Below are positions 1-12,800 of a stretch of 64,000 bases of DNA, piece by piece. The notes under the pieces were generated by a model. That model did not search any database. It saw only the letters and a program-made list of their open reading frames with translations, and was not told the DNA's origin. Position 1 is the first letter of the stretch. Every line of letters starts with the position of its first letter. Location: contig OY741271.1 of the NCBI GenBank assembly GCA_963514095.1, forward strand, positions 6,967,976 to 7,031,975, given 5' to 3'. Origin of the DNA: Eutrigla gurnardus (lineage: Eukaryota > Chordata > Actinopteri > Perciformes > Triglidae). The position numbers and the translations under genes were made by a program.

Positions 1-286
1 CAGGATGCGTTTTTGTAGAAATGTATTTGATAAACAAATGAATACATTTATATAATATAGTGTATTGAAATGTGAAATTTTCATGTGAACTATAAAATAA
101 TTTAATTTATGCATTCATAACTAAAACACCATTGAGGAATTCACTCTCCTGTATAGATTCCCAAGTCTCTTGCTCACGATTCATCCAGTAATAATTTACA
201 CTGAATGATTTTATGGCTACTTTTACTGCAAGGAAACCTACTCTACTGTTTTATAAGCCAGGGCAATGCCTGTCCTTTTCCCTTGA

Positions 287-544
287 GTTCTATGGTGATG
301 CATCCTCAGCCTCAACTCCCTCACCATCATTTGCATCCTCAGCTCCCTCATCCTCATCTTCCTCAGCATCCTTTCCAGATTCAGTGTCCTCAGCTCCACT
401 GTTACTACTTCTAGCATTTGCTAACCCTTCCTGTTCTGACAGCCCTTCCTCCTCACTGCTACTAGCATCATCATCATCCTCACTTGACTGTGGTAATTCC
501 TCCACTGTCCTGTAGGCCTGTCTATTACGCTCTGCTCCTGAGCT
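287..544 (-). CDS. possible acidic C-terminal exon of an unidentified minus-strand gene
   Basis: On the minus strand a T-rich stretch ends in TTTTGTAG at 545-552. An open frame follows: SSGAERNRQAYRTVEELPQ, then a long Glu/Asp/Ser-rich stretch ending VEAEDASP and TAG at 287-289. An ATTAAA-type poly(A) signal lies further along near 100. The acidic, serine-rich composition resembles disordered C-terminal tails of nuclear proteins, but I do not recognise the protein. No partner exon was found between 545 and 2.7 kb. It may be a real last exon or only a low-complexity open frame. Confidence 0.3.
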
Positions 545-675
545 CTACAAAATGTAAAGATTTACAAAAACTTCAAATCACATTCTAAAAACATAAACAA
601 GTTGATTTACAGACAAAAAAAAAGTTACTGGGGATGAAGTTTTTTCAAGAACAGCAGCAGTAATAGACTAATTGT

Positions 676-815
676 CCATCCATCCATCCATCCATCCATT
701 GTCTTCCGCTTATCCGGGACCGGGTCGCGAGGGCAGCTGCCTGAGCAGGGACGCCCAGACTTCTCTCTCCCCGGACACTTCCCCTAGCTCCTCCGGGAGG
801 AGCTATTCATAGGCT
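676..815 (-). mobile_element. 5'-truncated RTE-like LINE 3' end (minus strand)
   Basis: The reverse complement of this segment matches the last ~130 bp of the LINE at 37331-39609, including GGAGGAGCTAGGGGAAGTGT and GGATAAGCGGAAGA followed by (ATGG)n. The direct repeat ACTAATTGT at 667-675 and 816-824 is a plausible target duplication. The last 11 bp at the 5' junction (805-815) are not LINE sequence; they are an inverted copy of the flank at 825-835. Confidence 0.75.
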
Positions 816-835
816 ACTAATTGTAGCCTATGAAT
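805..835. repeat. perfect 13-bp hairpin at a retroelement 5' junction
   Basis: ATTCATAGGCTAC (805-817) and its exact reverse complement GTAGCCTATGAAT (823-835) flank a 5-nt loop, TAATT. Confidence 0.85.
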
Positions 836-2724
836 ATTTTTCTTACCTGCAAGGGTCTCTTTTTATAGAAGTTTTGAACATATGAACAGAAAATGAGCAA
901 CTTGGAGTTTCTGGCTGTCTGTCGGCCATGTTGGTTTGACATGTTTTTTTTTTGCACTTGGAATGGCTTGCCACTGAGTGGAAGTGTATGAGATGATGCA
1001 ATAGCGTCCACTGTAGTGGCTGCTATGCAACTATGCCATAAAAAGTCATGAATATACAAAAAAAAACGCTTTTGAAAAAGTGTATACTGTAGTGACCTCT
1101 ATGCATGAAAGGGTTAAGAGCAACACAACTAAACCTCTCTTCCCAGAGTTGGTAACATCATTTACAGCAGGGGGTCTAATAATCTTATAATCACCTTTTT
1201 ACCCATCAGTGGAAAACCCATCAGTGAAATCACCTGCTGAGGTAAACAGTTGGACGGACACTCTGCTGACAGCATGCGTCCCCAAACATAACAGGCTCCC
1301 AAAGTACCCGCATTAAGGCTGTGTTGACTAAAACTAGTGTAGCACATATTCATGTTAAATGGTCCTTTCACTGCAGGTCCCAGTTTAATCACACTCGTCT
1401 CTCAGGTTTGTCTTTTATGAATGCATTTGGAGCTGGAATTCATGAAAGTCTAATGATGCCTGAAGAATGATGTGGTGATGGTGATGATTCCTACTGATTT
1501 AGATTCTAAGTGCTCACTTCATCCTACTTTGTGGTGAACGGCTGCAATATATTTGTATCCTGCAGTAATGATGCAGAACTGATGCAGGTTAAAGGCACAA
1601 AGGCAGGAAGGAAGGCTATAGGCTTCAGTCATTAGACTGCAGTCTGTAATCTACAATTACCGGTCCTGTTGCATCATCTATACAAACTTCTTTAGGAGCC
1701 GCCATTGTTGTTTAGAACAAAGCGGCCTCTCCAGATCACCTGCCACGCCCCTAAGCCACGCCTCAGCAATTAGCTCCTTGCGTGATGCTGATTGGTCCAG
1801 TCACTGGCTTTACAGACACAGACGCGTGACTTGAAGCCGGACAAGATCCTGTGATTCCTGTGTGATCTAGTGACATCATGAGAATCAGCTGCCATGCAGG
1901 GAAACCTGTCGCCAGCGTGGAGGCATAATAAAAAGCCAGAGGACGACGAGATTCAATAATTGCATCATGTGACTCTACATTTGGTTGTACCCATCATCAT
2001 CATGGACTGGACTTGGACTGCAACAAATATAATTTTCATTACTGAATAATTTACCTTCTCAATGAATCATTTAGGCTATAAAATATATATATTTAAACGC
2101 CTATGATAAGTGCTTGTTTTGTCCGACCAACAGTTTAAAACGTGTGTTTTGAAGATTAGTAATGCTGTTTACCCTAAAGTTCTGCACTACCTATGAATGT
2201 TATTGTGTGCCTCTTTTTAGATGGCAGAAGCTAAAATGAGTCATCCTCGTTGTTACTGTTGCAGAATGAGGAGGACAGTTGGAGAAAAATAAAACCTGTG
2301 CTCTTAAAGATGTTTTCCACAGATACTGTGCAGACTTTAGGAATAAGGGCTTGAAAAATAGTGCATATAGCTGCCAAATAAGGAAAACTGGGGAAGATGA
2401 CCTGACTGGGACCCCCATAGGTCTGGACTGAGCCACTAATGTTTACAGCGTTTGGCTCCGCCCCTAAAGTTCATAATGCTTTTTCAAAGATGAAATCCAG
2501 TACAAGATCAAAACGTTTAAATACTAGTGTTATTACATTACGTGATTATAAGTCAATATGAATATTTACCTTAAGGGTGCGGTGTCTTCATGGTGCAACA
2601 AAGTTAAATAAAAAATACACCAACAGTGCAGAACTTGACTGTAGTACGTGGAAGGTGTTGTTTAGCAAACAGACTCCACCGTTTACTCAACCAAAATGAC
2701 CTTCAGGGACAACTCCCCACGAGC
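816..2724. other. no supported gene upstream of srms
   Basis: Mixed-composition DNA. Only short open frames without motifs were seen, and nothing recognisable on either strand. Confidence 0.6.
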
Positions 2725-2875
2725 CACACACACACGCACGCACACACACACACACACACACACGCACGCACACACACACACACACACACACGCACACACA
2801 CACACACACACACGCACGCACACACACACACACACACACACACGCGCACACACACACACGCACACACACACACAC

Positions 2876-2928
<53 letters not shown>
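2725..2928. repeat. long (CA)n microsatellite with CG interruptions
   Basis: About 200 bp of CA repeat broken by CGCA and CGCG variants, lying some 560 bp upstream of the srms start codon. All His/Thr- or Cys/Val-rich open frames here are repeat artefacts. Confidence 0.95.
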
Positions 2929-2932
<4 letters not shown>

Positions 2933-2959
2933 TGTGCCCTCCTCCCACTCACCACGCAG

Positions 2960-3486
2960 GTGTGTGAGCAGCAGGAGCTGTGCGGAGCGCCAAACCCAAA
3001 CTTTTTACGCACCGCGCCGCTGCTCCACCTCCACCTCCCTCCGTCCCACCTCAGCATCGACTGCTGCAACCATTTTTCTGTTTGCAACAGATTACGATGG
3101 ATTAACATTTTCTCGGGAGCCATGCTTACACTGTCGGTTTGTCGTGGGTCACGCCACCGAGTCCTCGCGGGGAACCGATCCGACTTGGATGCCCTCCATT
3201 GCCGTTTCCGCATTCCCGCAGCCGCCGTGCGCACTGCAGGCGCGGAGCTCAGATCCACGATCTCAACAGAAAAAACCGGTTCCTCCGGCTAATCTACCAA
3301 GTATTGCTGTCGGTGCAGTATGTTTCCAGCAAGAGGTAGAGAGGGAAACCGGAGGACTGAACGGCTGGTCACTGCGGGCTTTAGCGGGCCGTTTTCTGCG
3401 GACTGAGGAAGCCCCGAACCGCGTCTCATTGATCGGTGTCACGATAAAAGCCGGAATATCCCCGCCGCGTCCCTTCATGTCCCGGG
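2960..3486 (+). promoter_or_regulatory. CpG-rich srms promoter and 5' UTR region
   Basis: GC- and CpG-rich sequence runs from just after the CA repeat into exon 1, in contrast with the AT-rich surroundings. That fits a CpG-type promoter or 5' UTR for srms. No TATA box at a convincing distance was seen and the start site cannot be placed. An out-of-frame ATG at 3477 has T at -3, so leaky scanning to 3487 is likely. Confidence 0.5.
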
Positions 3487-3866
3487 ATGGAGAGCTGCTG
3501 TCGCACCTGTATGCCGTGTTTAAGCCGGCTCTGGAACTGCATATGGCCGGACTTCCGCTACCCGAACGTCCCCAACAACAACCACGTTATCTCCAACCCG
3601 GCCGCGCAGACGGCGGAGATCCGCACCGTGTCCGGAGACATCCGCGTCCCGTCTCCCAAGAAGCGGCCGGTGCAGCTTTACGCGGCTCTCTTCGACTTTG
3701 AGGCCCGAAGCGACGACGAGTTGACGGTGAAGGAGGGCGACAAGCTGTCGGTGATCGAGAAGCGGGGCGACTATGTGCTGGCCAAGAAGCTCACCGGGTC
3801 TCTGGAGTCCGGACTGATCCCGGCGAACTACGTGGCTCTGCTGCAGGACGAGTTCGCCAAACACAA
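3487..3866 (+). CDS. srms: srms exon 1: N-terminus and SH3
   Basis: Encodes residues 1-126 plus two bases of codon 127. It begins MESCCRTCMPCLSRLW and carries the SH3 core ALFDFEARSDDELTVKEGDKL, shown here only to position the domain at 67-87. The donor is AA|GTGAGT, a strong site. An out-of-frame ATG at 3477 opens a 75-codon frame overlapping this exon to 3701. Confidence 0.92.
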
Positions 3867-6800
3867 GTGAGTGGTCTATAAAGAACCACCGTCTGCTGGT
3901 CGTTCCGTTTGTCCACACAGCTCTGCTCCTTTTCTTCTGTCCCCAAATGCCACCTGATTCTGTGGCGTTTAATGACCCGCTGAGTCACTGCGGATGTCAG
4001 AGCATGTGGTAAATGTCACCTAAATACACAGAGCAGTATAGACAATTTAAATGGAAGAACTTAAAACTATGACCACGAGTATGAAGCATGTGTCCATTCG
4101 GATCCTATAATAACAAGTGACCCGGGCTGACCTCTCTGCTCTGTGTTGGTCAAACTGGTTCGTCACCACTGAAACCCACTAAAAGGGCTGGATGTCATCT
4201 GTCCTGGTAGACTCTACCATTGAAGTCTCATTTACATCACATAGAGCTGAAACATTAGGAGGTTATTTGGTTCGTCAATCAACAGCAAATGAATTGGCAG
4301 TTGATTTGATCAGTTCACACATTTATTGATTCCAAGTCTCCGTTAAGGTGGTTTGTATAGATTTACTCTGTTTCTCTGTGATTTGAATGTAATGATTTTT
4401 TTAGTTAGTTGAGAAATAATCTGCAACTCTTTTCATAATTGATGGTTCCACCTTCTCATATGTGGGTTTCTTAGCCATTCATATTACATTAAAAACCTTC
4501 AGTTCTGGACTTGGTTGAAAGAAACAAGCGGTCTGACCTTTACCCAGTATAGATAGCGATACCTGAATTGTTATTTATTAAAGTAATAAACCAGCAACAG
4601 GATCTACAATGCAAGTGTAACCCTTTAAATGCTGCAAACAATTGGTCAAAAGTTAAACAGGAATCAAGCTTCCATCATATGATGCATATAGAGAACATAT
4701 CAGACAGGCACCCTTCTGGCATCCGAGGCAGAGATGAACACGAGTGTTTGAAGGGAAAACAAGCAACCTCTGCTGCTGTTGAACCAGACAGGAGCTAAAA
4801 GTAGCCGAGAGGCTGCAACTGCAGGTCCTCCATTATTCATTCAGCCTGCAGGGAATCATCGTGTTTCAACAGAGAGCTCTGCCTCTTTGGATTGACTTCT
4901 CTGTGAGCGCTCATGCTGCCGATCCAACACCAACTCCACGTGTCCCACCGTCCTCAAACACAACACTCGGAGCCATAACATCAGCACTGAGTCCTTAATA
5001 ATACAGCTTTATACTTTATTTGAACTGTTAATGTCAGACCATGACAGTAACTATTTTAAGCCAAAACAATTCAACAGCACAGGAAAAACTGCAGCATTAA
5101 AAAATGACCATGAATTTGAATCAACACCTAAAAACTAGATCTTATTTCCTGCAAAGGATATAAGATCTGCCGGACTGTTTTAGACTGCATTGGTCCTTTC
5201 TTGGTGTACCTAATTAATGACAATATGACCTGAATATCTTTACTGTTACTTGACGAAGACTACTACTAGTACTACTATTAATAATAATAATAATAATAAT
5301 AATGATAATTATAATAATCTATTAAAGGACGTTGCATGACAAACAAGGCTGCATCATTTCATGTTTGTGATACAAGAACGTGTGTTTTTGTGGAAGTACA
5401 TCCCAATGTCTGCTATTGTGATGTTTTATTGTTATGTCTGCTGTTCCTTGAGAAACTGCTTGATGTTACTGTGAAACCTGAACGCCAGGTATAGAGCCGA
5501 CACGCCCTCCTGATAACTTAAAGTAAATAAAGGTCAGTTTCTGTATCTGAACAAACAGGCAGGAATCTCAACACTTCAACTCTTACAGCTTCTGAAAAAT
5601 AAACCCTTCAAAAGTATAAAGATAGGATGTATTAATAAGATATCCTATTTATGTGTATCAGTGCACAAGTGTATATATATATATATATATATATATAGCT
5701 CTTCTCCAAATACTTTTTTTCAGTGATGAATACTTTAAGTTTGTGTATTCGCCCTACTTATTCTTTTTTTTTTCCTGGATCGGGTTGAATCTTATTTGCA
5801 ACATCCAGTTTTCCCTTTCTTGCAACCATATTTATATTTATAGCACATCTAAGTTATTTAGTACCACATAAAAAAAATGAGTGCCAAATATCTTCCTATA
5901 ACTGGAAAAATAAATAATATATTTGGCTGCAACTGTTGGCTGTGTTAAAATAATTCCCTATAGTTTTACGTTCTTTAGTTTGCCCTCAAACAGACAAAGA
6001 AAAGCAAAATCTTCACATTTGAGAAAATGAAACCATGAATCGGTTTTTGCATGAAAATCACTGAAACTCAAATTGTTTATAAGTAGTTTAATATTAATAT
6101 CTAAATCATATTTTCAAACGTCTTCATGCTGTAACTGTATCCTCCTTCACGCTGTGATTGTCAGCTTACAATGTGCAAAATGTGATCTGTGTGGTTTTCA
6201 GCATGACTGTTCACATTCTTCTCCTCTTTGTTCGCCACTTTCATTCAGACATTTAACACAAAGAAACACACAATTCTGATGAATAAAGACGGAGAAACGT
6301 GGGGTTAAATGAATATAAGCGTTCGGGTCCATTCATCCACAGCGTTTCCTCATCCATCTTGTCCGTGTCCCGTCTGTCCTCTGCTCAGGTGGTACTATGG
6401 GAACATAAACCGTGTGAAAGCTGAGAAGCTGCTGCTGGCCTCCCAAAACAAAGATGGCTCCTTCCTGGTTCGCATCAGTGAGAGTCACAGCGATGAGTAC
6501 ACAATCTCTGGTGAGTGGCACCACCCATCCACAACAGTCATCCTGGCTGCTTTATACTCCACTTATATACTACACTTCCCCTTTCAAGCCACGCTGCACA
6601 CTGAGACTTGTTTAATTCCTTCTCTGTTATTGTGTTTGTAGCCGTCTTGCTGTGAACGTAATGCAGTGAATTAAACACGTTGTTAAAAACAGTCCAATTC
6701 CAAGATCAGAGCAAATAGCCACGTGCAGTAAGAGGGAAACTGTTAGTGTATTCAGAGAGTTGGTGGTGACTGAAGTGCCTTTTAAGCTGCTCAAACTCAT

Positions 6801-9800
6801 TTTGGGATGCAGTGACAGGACACCATGACAGCTGTGCTATGAAAGAATAGCCCATAAGAACCCACAGTGACACAGTTTTCCAAAGCAATATAAATATCCT
6901 GCAAATCAGCCTTTAAGCTGATGTGACGTCTTGTATCACAATAAGGAAAATAGTAATGAGCTGCTCAATTCATGCAATTAATTGTATTTAATATATTTTC
7001 AGGGTTGTTTTTAACTCAAAGCACATTTAAACTAATGCAAGCATATGAATTCAATTATTAATAAAATGTATTTTCCGTTAAGGAAAAAGTGGTCTGGGTT
7101 GTTATGGATCAATGAAAAAATCCCATATGTATCATTTTTGAGCAAATACGACGTGTGGTCTGGTGAATGTGCTGACCAGCTGAAAAGCAGTTGCTGCCCT
7201 TTAGTGGTGATTGTAAAGAACATCCATGTAAGATGACGGAGGGTTATCCCATGATGTCTGACATACTGTGAAAATGAAATGACTATTATGGGGATTAATA
7301 TCATCACGCATAAATACAGTCAGAGGTGAAGCACAAAACTCTGGGCCCTGTACAAAAGCTCTGTGGACCCCCTTCCTCTCTTGATCCTTGTATCTCACAC
7401 ATCTTTAAAATATGTTTTCCTTACAAATAATTGGGCAGACAATTAATCTGTACAAGTAATAATGTGTGATATGTGTGTTTGATAATCCTGGGTCCTCAGG
7501 CAAATGCTGTTCTGCAGGGCTCTCACTTTTCCTCTTCTGTCCTCTCCTCCTCCTCCTCCTCACCCTCAGAGTAGCTCTCGTTTCCCTCACTCTCTTCACC
7601 TCCATCGTCCTCTATCACATCTTCTTGCTCATTATCTACAAGGACAGAGCCCTCTACCAGCGTGAAGCACACAGGATTTATATGAGACTCTCCACCTGCT
7701 TCAAGCGTAACATACGATAAAACGGGCTACTTGATGTTAGTGGTTTTAAGCTCGACAATTGATGATGCTTGGAATAACTTTTAGCTGCACTGAGCTCACC
7801 TTGTCCACATCCTGTAACATGAGGAGATGATGAGAGGCTGCTGCTCCACGCTCTGTGGCTGCTTTTCAAACTAAGGGCCATGTGTTTGATGATGTTAGGC
7901 TTTGCCAGGTATTTCATTTATCAGCTAGATATTACATTTTTTGCTAGATGTAATATAATGTGACATGTAGGTAGAATGCTGATTAACTCATGTTATATGG
8001 TGCAATTATTCACCTCATCTTTCTTTTGAAAGAAATAAGTTATTTTCTCTCAGCTCGCTTTTTTTTTCTTTCTTTTTTGTGACCCTGATTCCCCTTTCTT
8101 GAGGAAAGACGGGACTATCCTGCTGCAGATTAGCTCCAGCATTAGCAGTCACTCAACTCACAATTAGCTGCGTGACTGTTTTGTGGAATCCTAGCAGGGG
8201 TGGACTAAACGGTTTGCCCCTCCTGTAAGGGGTGACAGTGAGCCCCACTATTTTTTATTCACAGTCACTCAAACATTTTATTCAGCCAATTTGACATTAC
8301 TTGCGCCATTATTTACTTAGAAATAAAAAAATTGCAAACAAAAAGCAACTTTTCATCCCAATCTTTTCGGGGCCCTCCCCCCATTGGGACCCTGGGTACT
8401 CGGGGCCACATCCACCTCCCCTTTACGTTATGTTATGTGCCTGGATCCTCTATGTACTGCACACCATCGAGTAAACATGTGAGTGTGTGGGCGCGCTTTA
8501 TGGAGTGAATGATTTCAGACACAGTTCAGCCTACTGGTAGAGATGTTTAAAGTGCTGCAGGGATGATGTATTTAGGCCAACCTGGAAGTTGGCATCGCCA
8601 CGGTTACCGCCACAAAAAGCCAGTTATTTTTTTTTTCCATTGGATTTTGGATTATTTCACTTTATTATGCTGTTTGCTTAGCAAGATAATCTTCACAAAT
8701 GACAGCAGAAGTAAAAAAGCTAACGTTGTAAACTCACCTACTGACTTGACACGTCACCACCAAGCTTCCAAATTTGTGATTAGGTTTTGGACACTTACCT
8801 CTTCTGCAAAAGAGTGCAGGTATGACCATGAGTCTGTAAAGGTGGACTAGTGAGTAAATGACTTTCCCTGTTTGGTGTGATTATGATTTCTCCATAGCAG
8901 CCACCTTTTTGAGATGCATAAAAGCTTCAAAGTTGATGATGGATTTCTTTTTAAATGCATCCATGTTTTTGTATTGTTTCCTTAAATTGCAGTGATTTGA
9001 GCTCGGTGCCATGCTTTGTTGGGGATCCATGTGATCCATGTGCATTCCTACTACAGCTCCTCCCTCCTCTCCGTTTCTCTCCATCCATCCTGCCCTCCAT
9101 CCATCACTGCCTCCAGCCTCTGTCAACCTTCATCTCCCTGCTTTCGATTTTCTCTCCCTGCTCCCACTATAGAGGGCAGGAGGTGATACAACATGCCCCC
9201 AGGCAGCCATTTTGGAAGTCGATGGTTGATTGCCCTTTTTTCAAACTTGTGAGGCATCATTTGGTGTTAAAAAGAAAATAATTCATCTCTCTTTAGTTTT
9301 TTGGATATGGAGCTGGTTTTGCCACAGACAGTTTTTGTGTTTGGACGATGTGACCCTGATGGTAAAATATAACATCTAGTCTGCTCACTGTTGCAGTCCA
9401 GTGTTGGCAAATGTTGTGGGTAGAGATAGTTAAGGATGTGTCAGTGAACGCATCAGTATGGTAACACAAGAGAATTTGAAGAGATTAAGAAATGAATGGC
9501 ACTGAAGTAGAGAAGACATTTGGCATTGCATTTTATTCCTTCATCTTTACCATTTTGATTTGAGAAATATAATATGTTGTGGTTTGTTTTGGTACGTAAC
9601 TCTACACTATGTTAATCATTGGTAGTAGAGCTGGCACGAGAACCAATGTCAAGTCGATGCCCTAATGCTGAAAATGTGACGGTCCTTGTCTTTCTGGCGT
9701 AGGTACTGGGGACTCGGGCTGGTACGAATAGCAGCCCCAGAAAATGTCTCTGCTAATGCTACATTGTGAAGTAGAAATCTGTGTGGCGATCGATAGGAGC

Positions 9801-12800
9801 AGCGCTAGTTAACGTTAGCTAATAAAAACTTGTGGTCCCGCTTGGCTAAATAACAGGGCTAACATAGAAACGGTAGATGGGTTTTTGTTATTATCGTGGT
9901 ATCGAATTGAGAGTCATGGAATTGTATTGGTATCGGTATTGATTACTATATTTCTGGTATCATGACACCCCTTCTTGGTAGATGTATTTTTTAACTTAGG
10001 AGGGTGCCTGGCTTACTGTGTCCCACTAATATAAGTCTTCATGCTAAGCTAAACTAATCACCTCCTCTCTCCTGCTCTGTAATTTAACACACAGGCGTGA
10101 GATTGTCATTGAGTTTCTCATCGTATTCTCAAAAGGAAAATATAAGTAAACTACCAAAATGTTGAACCTTGTTTAAGAAATGACGCTGTCAGCTTACATT
10201 TGTACATTTGTAGTAATGTAACTAATAATGTGCAGATATTTCTGTCTTTATTTTCTGAAGTTAAATTGGAAAGCAGAGCTTTAGCTGGAGTGTTTGGTAG
10301 ACCGGAGAGTGTCTTGTCCTCAGCTGTAGTAACCTACATTTGGACCTACATCATCACACTAGTTTTATGAATGAGCCTGCAGCCAATTCTCTAATGGATC
10401 TCCTGAGATTTGTGACTTTAAAGCCTCTGTTATTACTCTCCCTCTCTGTGTGTGTGTGTGTCTACTCCCCTCTTTTCTTTTTGCCCTCTGGCTTCACCAT
10501 CTTCTGTATCTTTTCCTCTCCATCCCCCCGTCCACTCCATTCCTCTTTACCATCCTCCCTCTCTGCCCTTCTTCAAGGTCCTTTAGGTCCCGGAGAGAAA
10601 ATGCTGCCGTTAGACAGTTAGAATTTCACTGTGCTGGTCCTCCTGAAATATGCATCATCAGTACTCTGAACTGCAGACGTGCCTGAGAGCGAAAGCAGAA
10701 CAGACCACACCTTCAGCTGCAGTTTTATGGCACAGTTGCAGATATTCCGATCAGATCAAGTCATCTTGTTAAAGATGGGGTTAATTCGATTGAGACTGTA
10801 TTAATTTATTTTTAGATATAGAGCTATACATGTGCCAAGTCCACAAAACAATAGAGTGCTGGATATAAAACACAGCAAATGATAACAACACCAATGTAAA
10901 ATGCCAATGTAAATGCCCAATGTATTATTTATATATAAATATATATAATATTGTTTTTTTGATTCAAGACGATCTTAATAGGAGCAAGCTTGGATAAATA
11001 TTTGTTTATTTATTTGTTTATTTGTCAGGCTCAATGAAAAGAAGCATAATGATAATACAGATGTGTTGCATATGATTTCTAGCCAAGGCTTATTTCCATC
11101 CCCGTTCCTGTCCTGTCTGCCTGAAAAGGTCATAGCATATTATCAATTAGTTAAATTTAGCACATAATAAATAGTGAAATTCTCATACATGGGACGTTAT
11201 AATTGAATCATCAAATTGCAATATTTGCATTAAATTACAATTATTTTTTACATGATTCATTAAAATGTATGGACATAATTTTAGGTCATGTATATTTACC
11301 GTATTGTTATCTGTTCCTCTTTCTGTGATTGTGTCCATCCACAAGTGCATGATACACACACTTAAATATAATCACTATTATCGTTCTGCATGTCTGATGT
11401 GTCCAAGTTACTAAAGGTGGAACTTCTCCACCATGTCTGAGCCTCAGTCCTGTACAAGGGTGGGAGATGAAACCCCACTGCGATCGCTATCTACTTCCAT
11501 ATGATGAAAGCCTCGACACAGCTTCGACAAATAGGACAGCTACAGTAGCTTGGAAATTAACCATATAGCATGAGTCCTGGAATTTGATGGCTTTAATCTA
11601 TATCAGACCATAAGAGACTGAATTGGCACCCGTGGTCCCTCCACCTCCCTCCACGCCTCGGGGTGACTACTTCTCTGGGTGCCAGCTTCAGGGACGGACC
11701 GTCGTAGCTGTAGCAACTCAGAATCCCTGCTGAAGTCTCCTTGAGGCGGGGAGCAGGGACCCTGCTTCCCAACAGCCTGCTGGTCCAATGCTTTTCTGTA
11801 ATCCGTGTAACGTCAGCATGAAAACATGGTGGAATTAACAAACATTAGCTAGTTAACTAGCCAGCCGCTAAATGAGAAAAGTGAAACGACTTAATGCTTC
11901 ATTTAGACTCTTGTCACGGTGTAGGAACGTACATTGCTATCAGATTGTATAATGTGCTGAGAGCATCATTTCCAGGCCAGTGACGGGAGAGAACAGGCCT
12001 GTGCTTTGTTGTGATTGTAATGCTACACAGTGGTTACAGAAAATGGAAAGACGATAGTGGGAAGAGGAGAGGACAGGGGTCTCATTAAAGGGGTTTAACA
12101 TTCTTTTATTTCATGACGTAGACTAATCCCAACTGTGACCTTGCAAGGGGAGGTCTGATTTCAAAAGGATATGGTGTTTTGGCCATTTTTATTCAATATT
12201 AACACCAGTGTTGGTATGTTTCATCATCATATCATTTAGTTTCTAGCTTAAACAAACACATGCAAGTGTGCAGTTTCTCTTCAACAAAACTGTCCTTCTG
12301 TCCTTTTTCAGCACAAAAGCATCTCCTTCTTACACATATGATACATTTTAGGTTGAGACAAAGACTGAAATGTTACATGCTGAGTTTGATGATGAAATAA
12401 TCAGATTTGAAGGTACAAAAACTCCATGAATGAAACATTTTATAATGTTTGTGTTTTCAAACATACAATATGTGACCACTGTATAACCCTGCCGTCCCTC
12501 TTACAGCCCGGAGTGAGGGGAAAGTGTACCACTTCAGGATCCAGCGCTCCACCATCGGGGCGTACTTCGTCTCAGATAAGATCTCCTTTGCGACACTGGG
12601 GGAGCTGATCTCCTACTACCAGAAAAACCCTCGCAGCCTGGGAGTGCTGCTGGAGGAGCCCTGCGCCCAGCAGGTAGGACACAAAGACATGCACACAATG
12701 ATTTCTAGTATTCTTGTGAGGACCCTCAGACTTATTGATTGTCTTATAATGCATTCCTTCGCACCTAACCTTATAGCAAATGACTGTGGGCTATGCAATG

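Larger units (their letters stand above)
3867..6388 (+). other. srms intron 1
   Basis: 2522 bp between GTGAGT and CTGCTCAG. It holds short TAA and TA microsatellites, and no other feature I can support. Confidence 0.85.
6511..12506 (+). other. srms intron 2
   Basis: 5996 bp. It holds one hAT-like MITE (9626-9973) and a possible hAT fragment near 8190. The rest shows nothing recognisable. The open frame at 11593-11841 on the minus strand has no motif. Confidence 0.8.

Noticed and set aside
2626..3258. His/Thr- and Cys/Val-rich open frames
   Set aside because: They are translations of a CA microsatellite in all frames.
2934..3701. 255-codon frame over the srms promoter and exon 1
   Set aside because: It is open because the region is GC-rich. 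It has no domain, and the SH3 is in another frame. Only its ATG at 3477 is of interest.
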